Source of the DNA: Phlebopus portentosus
Taxonomy: Eukaryota > Basidiomycota > Agaricomycetes > Boletales > Boletinellaceae
DNA: 64,000 nt
Assembly (NCBI GenBank): GCA_037892935.1
Contig: JAYXKI010000015.1
Coordinates: 1,302,001-1,366,000 of the forward strand
Direction: 5' to 3'
Below are positions 1-11,418 of this stretch, piece after piece (the stretch's first letter is position 1; each line of letters begins with the position of its first letter). The translations under genes and the position numbers were made by a program. The notes beneath the pieces are model-generated. The model did not search any database, was not told the origin of the DNA, and was given only the letters and a program-made list of their open reading frames with translations.

Positions 1-725
1 GACTTATAATGCCCCTTTCACCGCCTGCACAGAGGAGATCACACCAACGTTCATCATCACCGGTCGAAAGTGCATATTTCATGTCCACATCCACTTCATC
101 CTCAAAGGAGACTGCTGAGCCTGTCACACCTCTTGAAGCCGATGAAGAGTTCATCGATCAGCTCTGGCAGCAGGTCCGATCGAGGACTAGCACCAAGGGC
201 TCGCTCGAGATTGCGGTGCCAGGAGAGGAGAAGAAGGTGCAAGCAAGTCCAGCTGTTGGGAAAGAAGTTCCAAAGCATTCAAGACCCATCTCTGCTCGAC
301 TCTCCAGGCAGCCGTCACTGTGAGCATCTTCCTTACTCGCATCATGAGCATGTTATATAACCGACGTTCTGTAATTGATTAGAACATTCCGAGATTCTTC
401 CAATGGGAAGAATACATCAGCTATCCTCAATCTTCCCGGTGTCTTGAAGTCCGACGTGCATATCAGTTACCAGTATAGGCGCCTTATAATTTCGTACAAG
501 GCCGTCGAGGAAACGGAGAAATGGGAGCCTGATAAAGTCGTCCAGGAAGTCAAAGAAAGGCGCTGCGTACGCTCAATACCAATACCGGAGAACATTCGCG
601 TGAGTAGCAAAACTAGTTATGTCGATTGTTCTCCGTCTCATGCTAGCCTACGTTCTTCACAGCCGGAGCACGTTCGTGCCTCGATGCCAGATCATCGTCT
701 ATTTATCTCTTATCCCAAAGGCTGA
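1..725 (+). CDS. Hsp20/alpha-crystallin-domain protein (5' end may lie outside window)
   Basis: Small heat-shock-like protein, presumably an ATP-independent chaperone or an Hsp20-fold adaptor. Exons read as 9-319, 383-599 and 663-725, with introns of 63 nt each; from the ATG at 9 this gives 196 residues in frame to the TGA at 723-725. The first 100 residues are Ser/Thr-rich and low in complexity. The C-terminal half has the alpha-crystallin pattern: the 'LNLPGV' strand, then 'DVHISYQYRRLIISY', then a charged segment leading to 'RSIPIPENI' and a final strand 'HRLFISYPKG'. This matches the ACD order of strands, ending in the usual 'fplPenid' turn. The frame stays open upstream of position 9 to the window edge, so the true start may be outside. 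The assignment to the Hsp20 fold is by motif; the specific chaperone role is inferred. Confidence 0.6.
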
Positions 726-939
726 TAATTCTGAAGGACTATCAAGACACTTTATATACCATGTAGCCCACGCAGCGCTGGTTAATTTCGCTTCGTTCCA
801 CGCTCATGGAAACTGTGTAATAATAACAGTGTACTCTATTTACTGATTTGTTGATTTGATTTATGGAGCTGTAAAGATTATGTAATATACAAACATGTGA
901 CAACAATAAACCTTCTTTCAATCTTGACTTCCGAACTGC

Positions 940-1632
940 ATGGCTTCAACAAGCAATCCTACAAAAGACGATATCTCACCTCATTATGTTCGTATTACGA
1001 GTGGAGGTAGGATAAAGTTATGGGTTGAGTTCAGCTTGAGCTTTTTTCGAGTGAGTTTCCTAGCAATACCAGATATCTTGGTACTTTCATTGACACATCA
1101 TTCCTCTAGGAAAACCCCGGACGACCTTTGGTATTGCATACTCTGCGTTCGAATCCTCCGCTAGAAATTGTCGGTTCTTCGACTGGTTCAGTGTTTGCCG
1201 CGGACTCTTTGTCACATTCTGCAGAAGACCCCGACAAAATGAATGTTGCAAAGGGAAATGGGGAAAGTAGGGACCGGGCGATTTCTTCTTCCGTGCTCAA
1301 CATTCCGCGGCTCATTTCAGTCGTTGAGATCATAAAACGAGAATACTTCAAAGAGCTGGCTCCGGGGTCACAGAGCATTGGTCTTTATCAATACAATCAT
1401 CTTGGGTTTATTGAAGGATGTGCGCTTCATCCGGGTTCGCAGGATGACGAGGGCCAGAGACAGAAACGCATAATGACGGCACTAGAAGGCAAAACCCAGT
1501 GAGCAATCTACTTCGTGGCATATCATCCGCTAACACGAGATTTCTAGCTTAAAGCAAGAAAAAATGCCATTCATGAAGATCACTCTGTGTACATCCGCAC
1601 TACCAGCTTTAGTAGATAGTCAGACCACGTAG
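940..1632 (+). CDS. Alba/Rpp25-like nucleic-acid-binding protein
   Basis: Small Alba-domain protein, a family that binds RNA or DNA and includes the Rpp20/Rpp25 subunits of RNase P/MRP. Exons are 940-1050, 1110-1498 and 1548-1632 (introns 59 and 49 nt), giving exactly 194 residues. The diagnostic Alba features are visible: 'YVRITSGGRIKLWVEFSLSFF' (the GGRIK loop), 'PLVLHTL', then 'NIPRLISVVEIIKREYFKEL' (the V-x-x-VEIIKRE helix), and a last strand 'MKITLCTSALP' from exon 3. Between the two halves lies an insert of about 40 residues (residues 55-95) rich in Ser/Asp that is longer than in compact Alba proteins. I cannot tell from sequence whether this is the RNase P subunit or another Alba paralogue. 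Confidence 0.68.
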
Positions 1633-1932
1633 GAATTGCTACTTAAGCTGCTCAATCATATCTGACACAGTCTCACAGATGCCAACTTCCTTCAGCGAAA
1701 AGGCCGTCAAGAGCAGCTAAAGCAAGACAGCGACGTAGGAGTCTCAAGGAATCCATGGCCAGACCTGGAGGAGCAAACGCTTAGATGTGGCTTGGAAGTG
1801 GTTAGAAAAAATCTCGAGTGCATTTCATTCATCAGCATATTCTTTTCTTCTGTGGATATGGATATATATGTAGCACGACACTGGTGATTTATGCAGGCGT
1901 GATAAAAATATAAGTTCTATCAGTCTTGATCG

Positions 1933-2917
1933 ATGCACGTGAGCGAAATTCGCAACGCGTCTTGTCGACGTCGATCCTTACTCACGCTCGAGCGCGCCGA
2001 GCTCACTGGCAGTAGTTCAATGGCAGCCGCAACGATCCCGAGAGCTAACGGGTTGGATTCGATTCCTCAGCCGATAATCACTGAGCCCGCGCAGAATCCA
2101 CTCTCATCAGGTCTGTTCGTAGACTACAAGGAACGCCATGCCATGGATTGACAAGTGATGAACAGGAGACAAATCTACAGCCCTTCCGTGGCCGGACATA
2201 GGTCATCTCGCGAAATGGTCTGTTTCGTCATATAAGTTCGGGTTTGGACCCGAGTGTCTGCGCGACGATGACCCAGAGACCTTCTGGCAGTAAGTAATTG
2301 ACTCTTCTTCAAGGACGTCGATGAATAAACTGCATGAACAGCTCTGACGGACCGCAGCCACATTCCATAATCATCCAGTTTCCTCGGAAGACCGCTGTGC
2401 AGGTCGGTTCTCATGTCCATCTCTCTTTCCACTCACTGTATCTCTATAAAGAAAGTCTCTCTGCATCTGAGCTTCCAGTTAGACGACTCTTATACACCTT
2501 CGACCTTGTGCCTTCGCGCCGGGACAAGTCTTTCTGACTTGCAAGATGTGAGGGTTGTCTCGTTCGACAAGCCAAATGGCTGGGTCACCTTTGACGTCTC
2601 CTCGGAGCTTAACGAGGAAGGGCAGGAATTGTCAGTGCCAATTGAACTTGTTCATTCACCATTTACCGACAGTGTGTAAAAAGCAAACCCGTCTATTGCT
2701 ACGTCTTACAGATCATCATTCTTGCGAACCACATGAATGGCAAGGATACCCACGTAAGGGGTCTCCGAATCCTCGGTCCACTAGAGTCAGCAGCAATTTT
2801 CACCGACCTGATCAAACGCTTACTGATAAATTACTGCTTTTCAGTGATACATCGCATGAAGACGAACCATTTCCTTTCGTATCATCACACTTCAAGATGT
2901 ACGAGTGTATACGCTGA
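1933..2917 (+). CDS. APC10: Anaphase-promoting complex subunit 10 (DOC1)
   Basis: APC10/Doc1 is the processivity subunit of the APC/C ubiquitin ligase and helps recognise destruction boxes. Six exons read as 1933-2110, 2166-2289, 2342-2402, 2452-2634, 2673-2785 and 2845-2917; their sum is 732 nt, i.e. 243 residues. The DOC domain is plain: 'LRDDDPETFWHSDGPQPH' spans exons 2-3, 'LDDSYTPSTLCLRAGTS' follows, and 'LANHMNGKDTHVRGLRI' is in exon 5. The protein ends in Ile-Arg, the C-terminal IR tail that docks on the Cdc27/APC3 TPR subunit. Intron 2635-2672 is only 38 nt and its donor is weak, but it restores the family motif leading into 'YVLQ'. The ATG at 2020 is an in-frame alternative start. 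Confidence 0.9.
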
Positions 2918-3088
2918 TTACATTGATATTCGGTAGAACACGATGATCTTGACTAGATAGCTGTTTACAAAAGTAGCCTTAGGTCCATCCCAAGATCGTG
3001 GATGAGCGCAGCTGCCGACCGTCTACAAACATTCCTGGGACAAGTCGAATAATGTATAAATAGCATGGTGAATAAGTTAATGTGCAGT

Positions 3089-6000
3089 CTACAATTGTGG
3101 TTGATATGCTGGATTGTTGTATAATCTCTGTTGAGAGGAAGGGAAGTAGTGGTGCGGATGCTGGATATTTTGCGCAGGTGCGCTTCCGGAAGAACCGGTC
3201 AACGACACACCATACGAAGAGGGAGTCGGCCCATTTGTCGTTCCATTCTGAGTGTGCTGCGGCAGAACAGCTTGGTAGCTGCCACGAGGGTCTACTGAAC
3301 GACCTTGACTTCTGGAGTCCCAAGATACTGGACTCCCACGTGTGAATATCGACTGCGAGGAACTCGGAGAACTTGTTGATGAACGCGGTTGTGGATGGTA
3401 TTGGTACTGAAGAACAGAGGGGCTAGGAGAGAAACCATGATGGCGAGGATGATAGTGTGCGAAACCGGTGAAAGGTGTCGATCCTGCCGTTTGTTGATGA
3501 AGAGCAGGATTATCATTTACTTGTCCTGTTTTGATACCGTTTGCAAGGTCAGAAGCTCCGTGCGCGCGCGAATATCGATCGTCTGGGCGACCCTGTCCGT
3601 TGACCGCCAGTGGTCGATGCAAATACACTGAATCTTGTGAAGAGCCATTCTGCGTCGAACGGCAGCGATTGCAGAAGAAATCCACGGTATCCCAGTTGCG
3701 TACTGGTCTTCGCGCTTTCCTGTCGACAGCGTCGTGACAGGGGATGTGCTGCCACTTATTGCATCTACCACAGCTCATCAAAGGAATACCGTCGTCCTGT
3801 TGCACCTTCAGCATGGCTCAAGCTGAAGGAAGTAGATACTGACCTTATTGATACCCCTGGCGCCACAAATCTCACAGTCGAGTTCCCAGGTTTCGCTCTC
3901 CGCCGACTTCTCGCTGGACTTCTTTTTTGTTCGGTGACGAGCAGGTTTCTGGACTTCGTTACGCGGCGCTTTACCCTCGACTTTGGCTGCACTATCCGAG
4001 CGTGTCTCAGTCAAAACATCGACCTCCTTTTCGGCGCTGTAAAAGACGATTAAAACCCAGTTATGATGACAGCTCAGCTTGTAAAACTGGAAGATACTCA
4101 CCTAGCGCGTTCCAGACGGAGGCTTCTAGCCAGTTCACGTTCCTCCCGTTCTTTCCGCCGCTGCTCCCTCCCCTGTTCGCGCTTTAGCCTCTCTTCTTCT
4201 TCCCGTCGTGATCGCGCCTCCAAGCGTCTCATCCTTGCCATCTTCTCCTCCTCTTCAGCTTTGTGAACAGCCTCCATCCGCGCAGTCTCCTTCTCCATCT
4301 CTCTGATTGCGATGCGCGAAGACCGTTTCCGGTTCATTAGAGCATCCTCTTTCATACGCAGCTTTTCCGCCTCCTAAATAACCAATTCGCACTGGTACAA
4401 TGTATATAGAGAATGAAGCACTTACACGAAGAGACTCCGTTACGAACGGTACGATCTCTTGGGACAAGACCTTGTGTAAAGCCTTTTCTAGATAATGCGT
4501 TGCCTTTTCAAACCGATGCGAGATCTCTTCCCATTCTTGCAAGGAGATGCACAACTGAAACCATGTCAGATATGTTCAGAACGGAAGGAAACCTGCTCAC
4601 TGTTTCCCATTCGATAAAATCGGCCAGATAGTGAGGTTTACGTATAACTTCACCTTGGGTGTCGTCCTTTTCATGCCGAGCTACCACACCATTGAGGTCT
4701 GGAGGCGGATCTTTGGGCGTGTCCACTTCGGGAATGTTCAGCACATTATGAGTCGAGGTTTCGGAATCAGATAGTTCCGTTAAGTCGCTTTCGTCATCGC
4801 TCTCTAGACCTGAAATCCTCGTCCTACCAGAAGGGGCTACTGATCTGCTGGTAACCGTTGAACCTTTGCTTCTCGTACTCGTTCGTGTAGTCTGCACAGC
4901 AGCTGTAGCGGACTTTGACTGAACACGCTCGCTCTCAGGTAGCCATTCTTCCGGGATCGGTTGCCACTCGTCATCGTCATCGTCGGCGCCACCACGTAAA
5001 CGACGACTCATCCTAATACCAACTGTACGCTGACCAGATGGTTTAGCCGGCGAGTTCCTCCCTGATTTGCGATTCAAAGAGTCCATCTCGGCTTTAGCAG
5101 CTGCAAGTTGTTTGGCTTGCAAGTCCAATTTCACATTGGCTTGGGTCTTCGCTGCTCGCGCCCTTCCACTAACTATTGAGGACGGTAGAGCAGAGTCGTT
5201 CACAGCGAGTGATCGCCGCGAAGCACGACCAGTGCGCTTAGGAGTTTCTGCAGTCTTTGATCCACGTCGTTTGGGTGTGTCTCCTTTCTCTGGTGAGGAT
5301 TCCGACCTTTTCTTCTTGCTTTCCTCTGCCCGCTCGACCCGAGCCACTTTAGCCTTTCGACCATCGGCATTAGTTACAGCCTTGCGCTTCCTTGGCTTCT
5401 TTGGAGGCTTAGGAGGTGTCCTTTGAATCCAAAGGCGGTCCGCTGAGAAAAAATAGTCAGCCGCGATAGCGAAGATGAGCAAAACAAGAGTGCGAACCGC
5501 CAATAAACCAGTAGGCATTTCTCTTTGCATCATATCCAATCGGTTCTATGCGCTGGAAAATGCGAAGTGAACAAAGGCAAACTACGATAGCTAGATAAAG
5601 GGGGACACGTACCCAGGTTGCCGTTTCGTCGTCGCTGCGCATGATAGATCTCAATCTAGATGGAGACTGGAAGTGCCATTCTATGACGGTATGTATGCTT
5701 TCTAACTTCTCAAGCATCGAAAGGTTGGCCCAGTCCTTCACTGTATTTTGGGAGTTCTGCGAGACATCATCATCTTCCTTCTTGACGCTATTTGCACGGA
5801 GAGAAGATGCATCGGAAGCTTCTTCGTCCTGAGGAGTCCCGATAGCACCCCTCTCGCCATTGTCATTTCCGCTATGCTCGTCCGTCGGCTCCTCACGTCT
5901 GTGATTACCGAGGGATGTTGCATCATCAGGCAAGGCGGAATCCCGACCCTCAGACTTTATTTCCGTCTCAACAGTGGCAGCCCGAGAGTTTCGTACTGTT

Positions 6001-6505
6001 GGAGGCTCAACACCTATAGGATTGGCTGTAGGATCTCGCCTCAAGTATTGTCTTCTGAGGGCTGACTGCCAGTTGTCGGCACTGTTGACAGGTATCAGCT
6101 GAACACGTAGGTAGGGAAATGACAAATGGTACACGAACGTAATCTTCCTGTCTTGGGTTAAGGTGATCAGAAGACGCTGCATAAGCCGGGGGATGACAAT
6201 CATGGTAGAGTTGACGAGGTCTTCTTCTACGTCCTTGATCACAGCCGCATAAGCAATGATCCTCGATAGATAGATAACAAACCGAAGAGACGTAGACATA
6301 CTACAAGATGAACATCATCTAAAGCAACGAGCTGGGCGAAAGTATATAGGAACTGGCTGACTGCGGCCCATTTCCATTGGCGCCTAAGCTCGCGGAGCTG
6401 TGGCGAGGCCGTAGACGCCGGTTGGGCGACGAGGAATGAACGTCGAGGGGGAGCGGGGGATGAGGAAGCAGACGCGGCTTGTCGAGACGCGTTGCGAGTT
6501 GCCAT
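3089..6505 (-). CDS. DDT-WHIM-PHD chromatin protein (CECR2/RSF1-like)
   Basis: Nuclear chromatin-remodelling-type protein of 991 residues in nine exons (6505-6302, 6233-6139, 6081-5613, 5552-5498, 5442-4601, 4554-4426, 4373-4102, 4036-3844, 3805-3089), all phases consistent. Residues ~38-110 carry a DDT-like helix bundle ('WAAVSQFLYTFAQLVALDD' then 'DVEEDLVNSTMIVIPRL' and 'ADNWQSALRRQY'). Residues ~257-282 hold the WHIM-type block 'RIEPIGYDAKRNAYWFIG' followed by 'ADRLWIQR', as in ISWI-partner subunits. The middle is basic and Ser-rich with an acidic DDDDDEW patch. Residues ~600-690 are a highly charged coiled coil. Residues ~743-795 form a C4HC3 PHD finger ('CEIC', 'CGRC', 'WQHIPC', 'FFCNRC') split by a 38-nt intron. 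The tail is Ser/Pro/His-rich. Likely an ISWI or Rsf1-type accessory subunit; the exact complex is inferred. Confidence 0.8.
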
Positions 6506-6863
6506 TCACGAGCGCGTTCTGACGCGTGCACGGGTCGGAGATCCACGCCTCACTAAACCATATATTATTTGGCTCTTCTGTGAGCAAAACACGCCCAAAG
6601 TGATAAAGCAGACAATGTGCGACGCACCGTGGCAGAGGCTACAATATTCTCTAGAGCAAAGTGTCGAATGAAAGGAATACAGGAAAGTGGAAAACAAAAG
6701 CTGGATTTGTGTGGCAAAAAGAAGAGTCGAGCAGACGGTACAGTGATTGACCTGAGGGACTTCAAAAGAAGTGAGTCGAGACACAGCCAACGATTCGTCA
6801 TGACCGTGGTAATTCTATCTGACTAATATACTTATGTAATTACGTGCAACAGCAACTAATCAA
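6506..6863. other. Intergenic, no gene seen
   Basis: 358 bp between the start of the DDT-PHD gene and the stop of the first aminotransferase, both on the minus strand. It should hold the DDT-PHD promoter and the aminotransferase 3' end. I see no conserved coding segment or repeat. Confidence 0.5.
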
Positions 6864-8580
6864 TCACTGATTTGATTTATAATTTCCACGACTTGTAACA
6901 ACACCTCTCCTAACTTCTCAAAATCTGAAACCTACAAGAGCAAATCAGTCGTCTGAAAAACAATCATACCAGGCAATACACTCACCTCATTGTAGATCTG
7001 TGCGCTGCATCTGATCCACCATTTGCCATTATGATGGTAAGGCCTGGCGCTCACGTTCTTCTCTTCCAGGTAATCTTTGATCTGCGATAGCACACCGTGC
7101 GTATCCTTCGCAGTCAGTGGCAGCTCGACATCAACCTATTGAAACAGGTCGGTCGACATTTTTCGCACTTCCATAATGGAATATTACCATGTTTGCTGTG
7201 AACTCTCCATTTTCGTCCAATAAGCGTGTCCCTAAAATCCCCGCGAGACGTCTACCTCCAATAAGAGCCAGATTATGACAGTACTCGTTAATTTTATATT
7301 CTCCACCGATTCGCTGCCGAAAATTTAAGGCTAAAATTGATCATGAAGTACGTGTAATCCAGCGGAAGTACCAAGGAATTTACTCACCAGCATGGACGCT
7401 CAGGAATGGCACGAGATCAATTGTTCCAGTCCCTGTCATATGCTTCAAGTCAATCGTCGTCTAGTAGCTTCGTTAAATCAACTTACACAGGAACTGTTGG
7501 ATAAAATTTGGTGGCTCTGGACTTTCCGGAGGATCGGCACGAGAAGCGTAGTTGCTGGAGGTAGGAAGAGACGACTTAATGAGATGCTGATTCCTACTAA
7601 AGTATCAGAACACGCAAGTAGAAGTTGATGTTTATAGAGGCAGACTTCGAACCTTTTCGGGACGTAGAGCACTGCACAACCGCGCTTCGCATACAGCCAT
7701 TTGTGGCAGTTCTAGATAAGAGTACATGAGGACCCGGCTTGAAGACAGCCAAATGATAGGTAGAATCACTTACTGAAATCCAGAAATCAGGATCCGCATC
7801 TTTCAGGTCGATGTCTACTTCTTGTCCAATAGAATGCGCTCCGTCAATAAGGCTCACGACACCCTCTTCCTTGCATATCTTCACAAGTTCTTTCCAAGGG
7901 ATCAATACTCCAGGAACAGAGGCTATGGAGTCAATGATAGCGACGACTTTACAGCCGCTCTTGCGTGACAAGCTTTTCAAATGCGTCCTGAATCCGTCTA
8001 TAACGATCGAACGAGCGGTTGGAAAGACTAGAGGGAATCTAGACTGTATGATATGCGGATTGACGTCTGTGGTGTACTGAACCGTTCGAGAAATCGCGTC
8101 GTAAGTCACATCACCTGGAAGATATAGAGACCTCCAACCTAGTGAACAACGAGTAAGAGAAGCAGAAGCACCGACTTTTGACTATGATATCTCCTTCATT
8201 CCAATCGAGGTTACGCAGGACCGTATTGATTCCATGAGTGGCATTTGGAACGATTACACATTCGTCAGTGTCTGCTCCCACTAGTGCCGCAATCCGCGCG
8301 CGGACATCACGTAGTATTGGGATGTATGTGGAACGCATGAATCGGTCGGGGTTAGCCTCGATCTCGCGCGTCATCTTCTCGCATGTAGCGAGGACTGGCA
8401 ACGGAAGCGAGCCATAGGAACCTACAATAAAACAACGTGAGCCTCAACTGACGCGCATAGATGCATATATCTTAAACCATTATTAAGATTTATGTACGAT
8501 GGCTCAAAGGTAAAATGCTTGAGCATAGGGTGTCCAAATGTTGGACGCTCCTCGGCATTCTTGACCTCATCGCTGACCAT
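6864..8580 (-). CDS. Class V PLP aminotransferase, Egt2 / isopenicillin-N-epimerase-like, copy 1
   Basis: Fold-type I PLP enzyme of the CefD/Egt2 branch of class V aminotransferases. Egt2 relatives cleave hercynylcysteine sulfoxide in ergothioneine synthesis; others are epimerases or desulfurase-like, so the substrate is uncertain. The start ATG at 8578-8580 gives 'MVSDEVKNAEERPTFGHP', then the family N-terminus 'SYINLNNGSYGSLP'. Other landmarks are 'ATHGINTVLRN', 'IDSIASVPG', 'DGAHSIGQ' (PLP-binding Asp) and 'NCHKWLYAKRGCAVLY', whose Lys is the Schiff-base residue. 'WTGTIDLVPFL' is restored only if the intron ends at the AG after 'catatgac'. The C-terminus reads 'HHNGKWWIRCSAQIYNE' to TGA at 6864. 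It is one of a tandem pair with 9694-11418. No break was found. Confidence 0.85.
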
Positions 8581-8744
8581 GATACTTTTAGAGACCTGAA
8601 AAATGTATCCTGAAGAGAAGGATGACTCGAAAGAACGACTCGAAAGAATGACTCGAGCTTCAGGCGGAGTTTATCAGTTTCGGGGCCGGATTAGCTGATT
8701 ATAAGTGATCGACGTGTCGGATTTTTGAAGTAACCTTTCCACAC

Positions 8745-9338
8745 TAGGGTTCGCGGGGAAACCCAAATATGCCGGTGGAAACTAGTTGTCAACAGGGTGC
8801 TTGAATGCGAGGTCGAGTGGAAACGTTTTCAACAGTGTGGAAACTGCGGAAACTACTATATACACCTAAATACAGTACAGTAATTTCTATATTTGTAAGC
8901 ATCTTTCCACTTTGTAAGCACTCTGTTGCTACCATACATGGAGTCGAAAAAAGTAGATAAAGTAGATAGCCATCCTACCCGTGTACAATCAGTACTAGTA
9001 CTAGTGCAATGATCAAGTTGCTTGTTCGAAAAAAAATTGATAGATTGCATGTTATCATCACATTCTCTCCTCAGACTGGAGTCCTCATGCCCAAATCTAT
9101 GTCAGGTGTCTTCATTTCATTTCAACTTGACTGACTGCTTTCTTGCCTTTACTTTCTTTTCCCCCTTCATGTCATCTGGATTTATTCTTTGTCTAGACAT
9201 TTCTTGTACATAAATGCTGTATACTGAGTCAGTTCTAGCCCCGACTAAATCTGAGTTTCCACAGTTTCCACAGCACCATTTTCGGTCATCTGAGTTGTCA
9301 ACTGAAATTGATAACTCAGAGTTTCCCCGCGAACCCTA
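8745..9338. mobile_element. Non-autonomous hAT-type element (MITE), 594 bp
   Basis: The element is bounded by perfect 18-bp terminal inverted repeats, TAGGGTTCGCGGGGAAAC at 8745-8762 and its reverse complement at 9321-9338. Both ends are flanked by the same 8-bp direct repeat TTCCACAC (8737-8744 and 9339-9346), the target-site duplication expected for hAT transposases. The TIR start TAGGG fits the hAT terminal consensus. Inside are subterminal GTGGAAAC motifs: three copies near the left end (8775, 8817, 8837) and two in opposite orientation near the right end (9254, 9264). No transposase-sized reading frame is present, so it would depend on a hAT transposase elsewhere. It sits 164 bp upstream of the copy 1 aminotransferase start. 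Confidence 0.85.
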
Positions 9339-9693
9339 TTCCACACGTCCCACTTGATCCTCGAGAGCAGGACCGAGGATGCTCGGCAGACGACATAGTC
9401 CACCAAAGAAGTACGATGCTCACCAAAATGAAAAATTTCCTCACAGAGGGCAAGCTACAGTGGAAATCCTCATATCGCTAAATCAATGGTAAAGCAGTTG
9501 CCTGTCAAAGGGTGCTGGAGCTTCTTCGAAGTAGCGTCGGACAGTCAAGTGCATTTGACGGGGAGAAACATCAGCGATCAATATGGGCAGGTAAGCGTTT
9601 GGACAGTTTGACATAATATCATTGAGCACTTTATTGGACTTGTTCCACTATAGATGATATTACCACTGCTACAAGAGGAACATGACTGTGGGT

Positions 9694-11418
9694 CTAGTCG
9701 TCGATAGTCTTGCAGACTTCTGCGAGTTCCTTTCCCAGCTTCTCAAAGTCTGACATCTGGACGAGAGGGATTAGTACGCCGATTTGAACATGCCGAGAAA
9801 TATACTCACCTCATTATAAATCTGAGTGCTGCACCTAACCCACCATTTACCGTTGTGATAATAAGGCTTGCCATTCACGTTCTTCTCCTCCAAGTGTGCA
9901 TTTATCCGGGACAATACGTCGAGTGTACCTTCTGCGGTCAGCGGGAGCCCAACATTAACCTGCCGGCCAGGCAAAATCAGATATAGCATAGGTATATGCT
10001 GGGAAACGACGGTACCATGTTTGCTGTGAACTCTCCGTTCTCATCCAATAAGCGTGTCCCAAGAATCTCCGCGAGCCGTTTACCTCCAGCAAGAGCCAGG
10101 TTGCGGCAGTACTCGTTAATTCTGTGCTCTCCGCCGATCCACTGCCGGAAATCTAACGCTAGTAATAATCTCATCAAATGAAAGTGCGATCCACTAGAAC
10201 TGTCCAGGAAATCACACACCGGCATGAACACTCAAAAAAGGCACGGGATCAATGGTTCCCGTCCCTCATATGTACTTCAAGCCCCAAACCTCTCACTGAT
10301 TCACAGAATTGGGCTTACATAGAAACTGTTCAACGAAGTTTGGTGGCTCTGGACCGCCTGGAGGATCCGAAGGCGAGACATAGTTCCGAGCAGTGGGAAT
10401 AGAGGACCTAATGAAGTGCTGGTTCCTAAGAAATAACATTAGTGGTAGAGATCAAGTAACTACATAGACAGGCTTCGGACCTCTTGGGAACATATAGCAC
10501 CGCACAACCACGCTTTGCATAAAGCCACTTGTGGCAGTTCTAAGCGGAGACATAAGAACCTGAAAGTGAAATGCATTCTATTTTTAAACTCACTGATATC
10601 CAGAAGTCAGGGTCAGTCTCTTTCAGGTTGATATCTAATTCCTGTCCAATAGAATGAGCAGCATCGATGACGCTCATGACATCCTCTTCTTTGCATATTT
10701 TCACAAGCTCTTTCCATGGCATCAATGCTCCAGGAATGGAGGCTATGGAGTCAATTATAGCAATGATTTTACAACCACTCTTGCGTGGTAAGCCTTTCAG
10801 ATGCGCCCGAAATGCATCTATGATGATTGCCGGTGTAGTTGGAAACGCTAGTGCAAATATGGACTGTGTGATTTGTGGATTGACGTCTTTGAGGTACTGA
10901 ACCGTTCGAGAGACCGCATTGTAGGTCACATCATCTGTGTGTTTATAATTGTACGAGGAAAGGAAAGGAATGAAGAAATGAAGAACTAACTTATGACTAC
11001 GATATCGCCTTCGTTCAAGGCAAAGTTGCGCAGGACCGTATTGACTCCATGGGTAGCGTTTGGTACGATTACACATTCATCAGTGTCTGCTCCCACTAGC
11101 GCCGCAACCCGCGCGTGGACATCACGTAGTATTGGGATGTATGTGGAACGCATGAATCGGTCGGGGTTAGCCTCGATCTCGCGCGTCATCTTCTCGCATG
11201 CAGTGAGGACTGGCAACGGAAGCGAGCCATAGGAACCTTGTATAAACGCTATGTGAGTCTCTGAGAGCCCGCAATCAAGCATAGGGATAACCGTTGTTGA
11301 GATTAATGTACGACGGCTCGAAACCAAATTGCTGGAGCATAGGATGCCCAAAGGCCGGTGGTTCCCCTAGCATCTTCACTTCGTCGGAAACTATGTTATT
11401 GCTAGAAGTATTGCCCAT
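9694..11418 (-). CDS. Class V PLP aminotransferase, Egt2 / isopenicillin-N-epimerase-like, copy 2
   Basis: Tandem paralogue of the gene at 6864-8580 with the same exon pattern. It starts 'MGNTSSNNIVSDEVKMLG' (ATG at 11416-11418), continues through 'SYINLNNGSYGSLP', 'ATHGVNTVLRN', 'IDAAHSIGQ', 'NCHKWLYAKRGCAVLY' and 'WTGTIDPVPFLSVHA', and ends 'VCKTIDD' at the TAG at 9694-9696. The PLP Lys and Asp are present. It differs from copy 1 by Ala for Gly in the D-G/A-A-H motif and by a longer N-terminus. The intron before 'WTGTID' uses an acceptor where copy 1 has a slightly different sequence, but both keep frame. Function is likely similar to copy 1 with possible substrate divergence. Both copies look intact. 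Confidence 0.85.

Noticed and set aside
2040..2075. tRNA-like B-box (ggattcgattcct)
   Set aside because: It lies in the first exon of APC10 and no cloverleaf can be drawn around it.
9022..9213. 63-codon frame inside the hAT element as a transposase remnant
   Set aside because: Too short, hydrophobic and Cys/Ser-rich, with no hAT dimerisation or RNase H-like motif.
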